A DNA stretch of 6,700 bases from contig CANGEZ010000119.1 in the NCBI GenBank assembly GCA_947452875.1, positions 1 through 6,700 on the forward strand. The letters run 5' to 3'. This DNA is from Chitinophagaceae bacterium. GTDB lineage: Bacteria > Bacteroidota > Bacteroidia > Chitinophagales > Chitinophagaceae. The notes beneath the pieces are model-generated. The model had not been told where the DNA came from. It worked only from the letters and a program-made list of their open reading frames with translations, and ran no database searches. Shown piece by piece: positions 1-5,639 of the stretch. The translations under genes were made by a program, and so were the position numbers. Positions within the stretch are counted from its first letter, which is position 1, and each line of letters begins with the position of its first letter.

Positions 1-2
1 AT

Positions 3-362
3 ACAGTGGTTCCCAGAGCTGAATTGCCTGCTTTAATCAGAGGTGTGAAAGCATTGGGCAAACAATATGATTTTCATGCGGTTTGTTACGGTCACGCAGG
101 TGATGGTAACTTGCACATCAGGATTAAAAAAGAAGGCAGTATTTACAGTCTGAATAATCCTGATGTGATTCCTGCTTTGAAAGCACTATTCACTTTGGTA
201 AAATCTTTAGGAGGCACCATCAGTGGTGAACACGGAATCGGTTTAATACAAAAAGAATATATGGACATTGCCTTTAACGATGTGAGTATGGAACTGATGA
301 AAAATATTAAAAAGGTATTTGATCCTAATAATATTCTCAACGCAGAAAAAATATTTAAATAG
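3..362 (+). CDS. FAD-linked oxidase, C-terminal part (GlcD / D-lactate dehydrogenase type), truncated by window edge
   Basis: This is the C-terminal 119 residues of a flavoprotein that oxidises a 2-hydroxy acid such as glycolate or D-lactate. The frame is already open at base 3 and has no credible start inside the window; the GTG at base 6 is internal. In visible residues, GHAGDGNLH (30-38) is the conserved His/Gly/Asp motif of the FAD-oxidase C-terminal domain. SGEHGIG (74-80) contains the His that the family uses near the substrate and flavin. The ending FDPNNILNAEKIF is the usual C-terminus of GlcD/Dld proteins, so the 3' end is intact. The N-terminal FAD-binding (PCMH) domain must lie to the left of the window. 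Substrate cannot be told from this part. The next gene starts 6 bp after the stop, suggesting co-transcription. Confidence 0.9.
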   Translation, partial: TVVPRAELPALIRGVKALGKQYDFHAVCYGHAGDGNLHIRIKKEGSIYSLNNPDVIPALKALFTLVKSLGGTISGEHGIGLIQKEYMDIAFNDVSMELMKNIKKVFDPNNILNAEKIFK

Positions 363-368
363 TACAAT

Positions 369-1040
369 ATGAAACTAAAATTAACAATAGCGTTATTAGT
401 GACTGTTAGTCTCTCATTTTCAGCCTTCTCACAAGATGAGGACAATGAAAAGTTTTTCAAAAAAGAAAATATATTTACAGGGGGAACTTTGAATGCAACT
501 TTTGGTAATCAAATTACAGCTATGGGAATAAGTCCCTTTATTGGCTATAGTTTCAATAAGTTCTTTGATGTTGCTATCAACACTGGGATTAACTATCAGT
601 CTGAACGTGAAGTTTCAGGTCCTGGATCTTTTGATAAATTCAGATCCACTTCATATGGACCAGGTGCTTTCGTTAGAATATTTCCAGTCAAGTTCTTATT
701 TGCACAAGGCCAACTTGAATATAATTTTCTCAGATCTAAATATTTGCCAACTGGTTATAATTCGGGAGGGTTTGTGAAATATAAATTTGATGTAAGAAGT
801 TTTTTAGTAGGTGCAGGAATTTCAAATGGCAAAGATTTTCCTTATCAAAAGTCATATTATTATTTTTCTGTCTTGTGGGATGTTGCTGATGGTTTTGGGA
901 AAGCAACTGAGACATATTCAAATTCAAACACAACAGTCCCATTTACTCCTCACTCACCATATAGAGATAACTTTAACCGTTCCTTTCCTATTTTCAGAGC
1001 TGGTTACAACATTGCTTTGTTTCAAGGCAAAAGGAGGTGA
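369..1040 (+). CDS. Outer-membrane beta-barrel protein of unknown function
   Basis: A 223-residue exported protein. Residues 1-21 form a signal peptide: Lys at 2 and 4, a hydrophobic core, then AFS before Gln22, a cleavage context common in Bacteroidota. The mature part has alternating hydrophobic/aromatic strands separated by Gly/Asn/Ser turns, for example around GISPFIGYSFNKFFDV, a segment with FAQGQLEYNFL, and YYYFSVLWDV. The last strand is FRAGYNIALF. This pattern and length match the small outer-membrane beta-barrel proteins abundant in Bacteroidota, which carry a GG-x-FG / SP-x-x-GY signature near the N-terminus. The barrel normally ends at or near a terminal aromatic residue; here the strand is followed by a short basic tail, GKRR. 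No enzymatic motif is visible. The ATG lies 6 bp after the upstream oxidase gene. The stop TGA directly abuts the stop of the convergent LOG gene. Family assignment is by pattern; function is unknown. Confidence 0.85.
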   Translation: MKLKLTIALLVTVSLSFSAFSQDEDNEKFFKKENIFTGGTLNATFGNQITAMGISPFIGYSFNKFFDVAINTGINYQSEREVSGPGSFDKFRSTSYGPGAFVRIFPVKFLFAQGQLEYNFLRSKYLPTGYNSGGFVKYKFDVRSFLVGAGISNGKDFPYQKSYYYFSVLWDVADGFGKATETYSNSNTTVPFTPHSPYRDNFNRSFPIFRAGYNIALFQGKRR

Positions 1041-1577
1041 TTATAGAAATTGCTCCAGATTTTCAGGTTCGTTGATGATGGTAATAATTTCATCCGGATG
1101 GAAGTACAAGAATTTCGCTTCATGCATTTTGTGTATGTGAGAGATGAGATGATCGTAAAATCCATTGCTGTTTAAAATGAAGATTTTCTTTTCGTGAATT
1201 TTCAATTGGTTCCATGTGAGCATTTCAAATAGTTCATCCAAAGTGCCGAAACCTCCAGGTAAAATAATGGCAGCATCACATTTATTGAACAGCATTTGCT
1301 TTCGTGTGTGCATCGTATCCACTACATGTAGTTCGGTGAGTCCTTTGTGTTGTAATTCAATTTCACGAAGCAATTGAGGAAGCACGCCAATGACAGTTCC
1401 GTTGGCCTCAAGTCCTGCATTTGCCACAACAGCCATCAATCCACGATCGGCGCCACCATACACGATGTTGATATTTTTATCTGCAAGAATTTTTCCTATT
1501 TGATTAGTATGTGTGGTAAAAATAGTTTCGCTTCCGGTTTGACTACCACAGAAAACAGCCATTGATTTTATTGACAT
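1041..1577 (-). CDS. LOG-family protein (TIGR00730), putative nucleoside 5'-monophosphate phosphoribohydrolase
   Basis: A 178-residue cytosolic Rossmann-fold protein of the LOG/YgdH group, whose studied members hydrolyse the N-glycosidic bond of nucleoside 5'-monophosphates (cytokinin ribotides in plants, AMP and related nucleotides in bacteria). The N-terminal strand reads AVFCGSQTG (7-15). GGADRGLM (41-48) is the nucleotide-binding loop. The paired catalytic motifs are MHTRK (89-93, Arg92) and PGGFGTLDE (107-115, Glu115). Length and motif order are normal for the family. The start at 1577 is preferred over the internal ATG at 1562, because the usual form has a few residues before the first beta-strand and AAAA directly precedes the ATG at 1577. 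The Gly usually seen after GLM is Ala here, and the residue before Arg92 is Thr where many homologues have Glu; both look tolerable. It stands alone on the minus strand. The true substrate, and any link to cytokinin chemistry, cannot be inferred. Confidence 0.92.
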   Translation of the reverse strand: MSIKSMAVFCGSQTGSETIFTTHTNQIGKILADKNINIVYGGADRGLMAVVANAGLEANGTVIGVLPQLLREIELQHKGLTELHVVDTMHTRKQMLFNKCDAAIILPGGFGTLDELFEMLTWNQLKIHEKKIFILNSNGFYDHLISHIHKMHEAKFLYFHPDEIITIINEPENLEQFL

Positions 1578-1594
1578 TTTTAGCGTATTTGTCG

Positions 1595-1625
1595 CAAAGG
1601 GAATACAATTTTGTTTATCTTCAAA
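1595..1625 (-). promoter_or_regulatory. Candidate Bacteroidetes-type promoter for the LOG-family gene
   Basis: Read on the minus strand, TTTG (complement of 1622-1625) is followed by exactly 19 bases and then TCCCTTTG (complement of 1595-1602). The Bacteroidetes primary sigma factor recognises about TTTG, 19-21 bp, TAnnTTTG, so only one fixed position (C for A in the -7 box) differs. Transcription would begin roughly 10-15 bp upstream of the ATG at 1577. I found no equally good plus-strand match for the divergent symporter gene. In AT-rich DNA such matches can arise by chance, so this is a prediction only. Confidence 0.35.
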
Positions 1626-1661
1626 AATTATTACTGTAACCCCATAAAAATAAATTCAATT

Positions 1662-3170
1662 ATGTCTCCAGCTGTCCTGTTTGCATTTGTCATCGGGTAT
1701 TTTTTATTGTTACTAACTGTAGCTTGGTATACTTCAAGAGGTTCAAACAACGAATCTTTTTTCATAGGAAATAAAAAAAGCAACTGGATGCTGGTGGCTT
1801 TTGGAATGATTGGCACTTCATTGAGCGGTGTCACTTTTGTAAGTGTACCGGGTGGAGTAGGGACGGGTAATTTCTTTTATTTTCAAGTGGTGTTAGGGTA
1901 TCTTCTCGGATATATTGTTATTGCCTTCGTTCTGTTGCCTCTTTATTATAAAATGAATCTTACCAGTATTTACACTTATCTCGAAACTCGATTTGGTGTC
2001 AATGCACATAAAGTAGGTGCCAGCTTTTTTATTTTATCCAGAGTGGTAGGTGCTACTGCAAGATTGTATTTGGTGATTAATGTGTTGCAGATTTTCATTT
2101 TAAACAAACTCGGTATTCCTTTTGTGGCCACCACTTTCGTAATTCTGCTGATGATTTTATTGTACACTTTTGAAGGCGGAGTAAAAACAATCATTTACAC
2201 AGATACCTTACAAACTACAGGAATGCTATTGGGCTTGGTGGTTTGTATTTTTGTTATCATCAAAACTTTAGGCACTGATTTTTCAGGCGCATTGCAAATG
2301 ATGGGTGATAACGGTTATACAAAGATTTTCAATACAGATGTAAAGGCAGGTTCTTTCTTTATGAAACATATTTTGGGTGGCATGTTCATTGCCATTGCCA
2401 TGACCGGACTAGATCAAGAAATGATGCAAAAAAATATCAGCGTGGGTAATGTAAAAGATTCTCAAAAAAACATGATGAGTTTTACAGCGGTATTGATGCT
2501 GGTGAATTTTCTGTTTTTATTTCTAGGAGGCATTCTTTACTTGTATGCCAAGAAAATGAATATCACTGCAGCTCCTGATGATTTATTTCCAACTATTGCT
2601 TTGAGTGATGCTTTCAGTGGTTCAATTGGAATTCTTTTTATTGTGGCATTGATTTCTGCGTTATTTCCAAGTGTTGATGGTGCCATTACTTCACTCACCT
2701 CTTGCTTCTGTTTGGATATTCTTGGTATTCAAAAATCTTCAGCTGACGAGGTTTCCAAAAAGAAAACAAGAATGAAAGTACATGTTAGTTTCGCAGTATT
2801 GTTTTTTCTGATGGTGCTTATTTTTAAAGCGGTAAACGATAAATTAATCATCGATTTCATATTAAAATTTGCGGGGGTTACTTATGGTCCATTGCTTGGT
2901 TTATTTGCATTTGGAATACTAACCAAAAGATCACTGAATAATAATTTAATTTGGACTGTTTGTATTATAGCGCCGTTGTTGGCAATGGGAATGGATATGC
3001 TGAGTAGCCCCGAATGGTATGAAAAGAAATTGCATGTTTCATTGGGCTTATCTGATTTGAGTACATCTCTTTTCAATGGTTATAAAATTGGCAACGAGCT
3101 CATTCTAATCAATGGAATGTTAACTTTCATGGGCTTGTTAATCATTTCAAAAAAATCCACTGCACAATAA
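1662..3170 (+). CDS. Sodium:solute symporter (SSS/SLC5 family)
   Basis: A 502-residue polytopic inner-membrane protein with about 13 hydrophobic segments, the length and layout of the SSS family (PutP, vSGLT, SglT-like carriers). These import sugars, amino acids or carboxylates with Na+. Diagnostic pieces include SFFIGNKKSNW after the first helix (32-42) and the unwound-helix segment GTSLSGVTFVSVPGG (51-65). ATARLYLV (131-138) and FEGGVKTIIYTDTLQ (170-184), the family's GG-x(6)-TD-x-x-Q motif, follow. The ISALFPSVDGAITSL region (331-345) corresponds to the Na2-site helix. The ATG at 1662 is chosen over an upstream in-frame TTG at 1611: it puts a hydrophobic helix right at the N-terminus and is preceded by an A/T-rich leader, whereas the extra 17 residues have no family counterpart. 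It heads a tight run of plus-strand genes; the next ATG is 8 bp after its stop. The substrate cannot be read from the sequence. Confidence 0.93.
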   Translation: MSPAVLFAFVIGYFLLLLTVAWYTSRGSNNESFFIGNKKSNWMLVAFGMIGTSLSGVTFVSVPGGVGTGNFFYFQVVLGYLLGYIVIAFVLLPLYYKMNLTSIYTYLETRFGVNAHKVGASFFILSRVVGATARLYLVINVLQIFILNKLGIPFVATTFVILLMILLYTFEGGVKTIIYTDTLQTTGMLLGLVVCIFVIIKTLGTDFSGALQMMGDNGYTKIFNTDVKAGSFFMKHILGGMFIAIAMTGLDQEMMQKNISVGNVKDSQKNMMSFTAVLMLVNFLFLFLGGILYLYAKKMNITAAPDDLFPTIALSDAFSGSIGILFIVALISALFPSVDGAITSLTSCFCLDILGIQKSSADEVSKKKTRMKVHVSFAVLFFLMVLIFKAVNDKLIIDFILKFAGVTYGPLLGLFAFGILTKRSLNNNLIWTVCIIAPLLAMGMDMLSSPEWYEKKLHVSLGLSDLSTSLFNGYKIGNELILINGMLTFMGLLIISKKSTAQ

Positions 3171-3178
3171 ATACTTTT

Positions 3179-3817
3179 ATGAATTTCATCGATCCACTTG
3201 CAGAGCAATATGCGGATAAATATTCAGATAAACTTGATGATTTATTAAAAGAAATTGTAGACTTCACCGTGGCTACACATCCTAAATCTCACATGTTGAG
3301 TGGAGCCGTTCAAGGCAAGCTTCTTGAAATGATATCAATTATGATAAAACCCTCAAGAGTATTGGAAATAGGCACTTTTACAGGATTTAGCGCTTTGTGT
3401 TTGGCTAAAGGTCTTGCTCAAAATGGCACATTGCATACCATTGAATTGCGGGAAGAAGATGCACAAACGGCTATTCGTTTTTTTAATAAATCCGAATTGA
3501 AAGAAAAAATAAAATTGCATATTGGAAATGCAACAGAAATCATTCCTTCGCTTAACGAGTCATGGGATTTGGTTTTTATAGATGCTGATAAAGTGAGTTA
3601 TATTGACTATTACGAATTAACTTTGCCGCGAGTTAAAAGCGGTGGTTGGATTTTGGCAGATAATGTATTGTTTCATGGTCAGGTGTTGAATGATGAAATG
3701 ACAGGCAAGAACCCAAAAGCTATTCACGCTTTTAATGAACATGTAAGTAGGGATGAAAGAACAGAAAAAGTGATGCTTACGATTAGAGATGGAATAACCT
3801 TAATCAGAAAAAAATAA
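3179..3817 (+). CDS. SAM-dependent O-methyltransferase (family 3, catechol/caffeoyl-CoA OMT-like)
   Basis: A 212-residue cytosolic class I methyltransferase of the cation-dependent O-methyltransferase group (COMT, CCoAOMT, bacterial YrrM-like). The SAM-binding glycine loop is VLEIGTFTGFSALCLA (61-76). Glu89 in HTIELREED is the acidic residue at the end of beta-2 that contacts the ribose. The divalent-metal ligands of the family are present as Asp135 in FIDADK (133-138) and Asp161-Asn162 in LADN (159-162). Family-typical QGKLLEM precedes the fold at 45-51. Length is standard and nothing appears missing, so an active Mg2+-dependent enzyme is expected. Bacterial members methylate catechol-like or other small hydroxylated compounds, but the native substrate is usually unknown. 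It begins 8 bp after the symporter gene and ends 3 bp before the glucosaminidase gene, so it is probably in the same transcript. Confidence 0.93.
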   Translation: MNFIDPLAEQYADKYSDKLDDLLKEIVDFTVATHPKSHMLSGAVQGKLLEMISIMIKPSRVLEIGTFTGFSALCLAKGLAQNGTLHTIELREEDAQTAIRFFNKSELKEKIKLHIGNATEIIPSLNESWDLVFIDADKVSYIDYYELTLPRVKSGGWILADNVLFHGQVLNDEMTGKNPKAIHAFNEHVSRDERTEKVMLTIRDGITLIRKK

Positions 3818-3820
3818 TTG

Positions 3821-5029
3821 GTGAAGCATATAGCCGTTACCTTTTTTTATTGTGTTTTGTTCAATATAGTCTTTGCTCAAAAAATTACTACAAAGGCTTA
3901 TATTGATACCTACAAAAATCTTGCTGTTGCAGAGATGTTGCGTGCCGGTGTTCCTGCGGCTATAACCTTGGCTCAGGGCGTTTTAGAAACTGAAAGTGGC
4001 AATAGTGATTTGGTGAAAAAATCAAACAATCATTTTGGTATCAAGTGTAAAGCTGAATGGACTGGCGAGTCTGTATATCATGATGATGATGAGAATGGTG
4101 AATGTTTCAGAAAATACGATAGTGCCATTTTCAGCTATCGCGACCATAGTGATTTTTTAAGAACGAGAGCGCACTATGCTTTTTTATTTAGCTTGGATCC
4201 CATGGATTACAAAGGTTGGGCATATGGTTTGAAACAAGCAGGTTATGCTACCAATCCCAGATATCCTGAAATATTAATCAAAACCATTGAAGATAACGGC
4301 TTAAATGATATTACAGAACAAACATTAAACCAGATTCCTGATTATAGCATTTATCAACTAGAGACAACTAAATCCAAATTTACTTTTGTTGATAAATCCA
4401 TAAAGAAGATCGAAGAAATTATAGAGCCTTCTAAACTTAAATCTAAAACTTATAATGGACTCAAAGCGGTTTATGCAGAGAGTGGCATGTCTTTATTGGC
4501 TATCGCATCTCATTACAATATTCCATTGACAAATCTTCTGGATTATAATGATTTGATTATTGATGGTATTCTCGATAATTCAGTTTGGCTTTATCTTGAA
4601 AGGAAAAGAACAGAAGGACTTCAAGAGAAATACAAAGTAAAAGGTGACGAATCTTTATACGATATTGCTCAGTCAAATGGTTTGCAGTTAAGCTCATTAT
4701 TGGCTTACAATGGTTTGAATGAAACTGATAAAATTAGACCAGGAAGTATTTTGTCTTTAAGGTCTGGCGTTATCATCAAGGAAGAATATGTTGAGCCCGA
4801 TGAAGTAGTTGAAAATTCAAATAATAAGAAAAGTAAAAAAGATTTGACCTCATCTAAGAAAGATAAAAAAGAGGTTAAAACAAAAGTAAAAATTCATAAA
4901 GTTAAAAACGGTGAAAGCCTTGCTACCATTGCAAAAAAATACAAGATGAACGTTTCGGATTTAAAGGAAATAAATGGCTTAACATCTAATAAATTAAAAA
5001 TCGGGCAACAATTAATTATTTCAAAATAA
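3821..5029 (+). CDS. Secreted glucosaminidase (GH73-like) with three C-terminal LysM-like repeats
   Basis: A predicted 402-residue exported peptidoglycan hydrolase that would cleave the glycan backbone. Residues 1-19 form a signal peptide ending VFA before Gln20. The glucosaminidase domain (about 25-165) has LAQGVLETESGNS (50-62), with Glu56 aligning to the catalytic Glu of the QGxLE motif. NNHFGIKC and the Asp-rich loop ending GECFRKY follow, both hallmarks of Bacteroidota members. Two clear LysM modules lie at about 269-316 and 357-402, the latter with NGESLATIAKKY. A weaker LysM-like copy sits at about 211-262. A Lys/Ser-rich linker (about 332-356) separates the last two. No ATG occurs before Met39, which lies inside the catalytic domain, so a non-ATG start is required. 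GTG at 3821 gives MKHIAVTFF, a textbook signal N-terminus; the adjacent TTG at 3818 would add one residue. It starts 3 bp after the methyltransferase stop and ends 5 bp before hpt. Confidence 0.92.
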   Translation: MKHIAVTFFYCVLFNIVFAQKITTKAYIDTYKNLAVAEMLRAGVPAAITLAQGVLETESGNSDLVKKSNNHFGIKCKAEWTGESVYHDDDENGECFRKYDSAIFSYRDHSDFLRTRAHYAFLFSLDPMDYKGWAYGLKQAGYATNPRYPEILIKTIEDNGLNDITEQTLNQIPDYSIYQLETTKSKFTFVDKSIKKIEEIIEPSKLKSKTYNGLKAVYAESGMSLLAIASHYNIPLTNLLDYNDLIIDGILDNSVWLYLERKRTEGLQEKYKVKGDESLYDIAQSNGLQLSSLLAYNGLNETDKIRPGSILSLRSGVIIKEEYVEPDEVVENSNNKKSKKDLTSSKKDKKEVKTKVKIHKVKNGESLATIAKKYKMNVSDLKEINGLTSNKLKIGQQLIISK

Positions 5030-5034
5030 CAAAT

Positions 5035-5571
5035 ATGTCAACAATTAAAGTACACGATAAAACATTTGCTACTTTTCTTTCTGAATCAGCGATTAATGAA
5101 CAGATAAAAAGAATTGCTCAGGAAATCAATACTGATTATAAAGGAAAAACGCCTTTGTTCATAGCCATACTTAATGGTTCATTCATGTTTGCATCAGACT
5201 TATTTAAAGAACTCGACATTGAAGCACAAGTTTGTTTTATCAAGTTGGCTTCTTATCAAGGTGTAAAAAGTACAGGCAATGTGGTTACTTCAATTGGTTT
5301 GGATGTGAGTTTGAAAGACAGAGATGTTATTGTCATTGAAGATATCGTTGATACCGGAAAAACTTTACACGATTTTCTTCCACAAATAATGGATCAACAT
5401 CCCTCATCTTTGAAGATAGCTACATTGTTGCACAAACCGGAAGCACTGAAATACCCACTAACAATAGATTACGTTGGCTTCAGCATCCCCAACAAGTTTG
5501 TAGTTGGTTACGGACTTGATTATGATGGTTTGGGAAGAAATCTCAGGGAGATTTTTCAATTGGCCGAGTAA
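5035..5571 (+). CDS. hpt: Hypoxanthine phosphoribosyltransferase
   Basis: A 178-residue cytosolic purine-salvage enzyme that makes IMP (and usually GMP) from hypoxanthine (or guanine) and PRPP. LNGSFMFASDL (46-56) is the pyrophosphate-binding loop I region. SYQG (73-76) with STG just after is the flexible loop that closes over the active site. VIVIEDIVDTGKTL (98-111) is the PRPP-binding signature, with the acidic pair Glu102-Asp103 and the general base Asp106. KFVVGYGLDYDGLGRNL (154-170) is the purine-binding region, with Lys154 contacting the base and an Asp in LDY/DG for Mg2+. Length fits bacterial HPRT. The ATG is preceded by an A/T-rich AACAAAT leader, 5 bp after the glucosaminidase stop. 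It is the last gene of the close-packed cluster. Hypoxanthine versus guanine or xanthine preference cannot be fixed by eye, but overall form favours HPRT over the Gpt type. Confidence 0.95.
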   Translation: MSTIKVHDKTFATFLSESAINEQIKRIAQEINTDYKGKTPLFIAILNGSFMFASDLFKELDIEAQVCFIKLASYQGVKSTGNVVTSIGLDVSLKDRDVIVIEDIVDTGKTLHDFLPQIMDQHPSSLKIATLLHKPEALKYPLTIDYVGFSIPNKFVVGYGLDYDGLGRNLREIFQLAE

Positions 5572-5639
5572 TTTGTTGAGATTATTTTTATTTTTTTCAG
5601 AATAAAATATTAAATTGGGAGAGTGTAATCCCCTATTCC

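Noticed and set aside
143..460. Minus-strand open frame across the oxidase end and the beta-barrel start.
   Set aside because: It lies antisense over well-supported coding sequence, spans two genes, and shows no recognisable domain; it is a shadow frame.
811..1140. Plus-strand frame overlapping the end of the beta-barrel gene and the antisense of the LOG gene.
   Set aside because: It is out of frame with a supported signal-peptide beta-barrel gene and has low-complexity His/Leu/Gln composition typical of a shadow frame.
1606..1623. CAATTTTG (1606-1613) or TATCTTCA (1616-1623) as a plus-strand -7 box for the symporter gene.
   Set aside because: Each deviates from consensus, and the nearest upstream TTTG (1588-1591) is at the wrong spacing (14 and 24 bp).
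1611..1661. In-frame TTG at 1611 as a longer start for the symporter, adding 17 residues.
   Set aside because: The added residues are not hydrophobic-helix-like or family-like, and the ATG at 1662 gives the normal SSS N-terminus; the stretch fits a leader region better.
5611..5618. TAAATTGG upstream of the vWA gene as a Bacteroidetes -7 box.
   Set aside because: It differs from TAnnTTTG at one position, but no TTG/TTTG element lies 19-21 bp upstream, so there is no paired promoter.
5586..5633. Possible terminator between hpt and the vWA gene: an A/T-only 7-bp inverted repeat (5586-5592 with 5601-5607) and a GGGA/TCCC stem (5617-5620 with 5629-5632).
   Set aside because: The first stem is all A-T with T-tracts before rather than after it. 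The second is only 4 bp with an 8-base loop and no T-run. Neither is a convincing intrinsic terminator.
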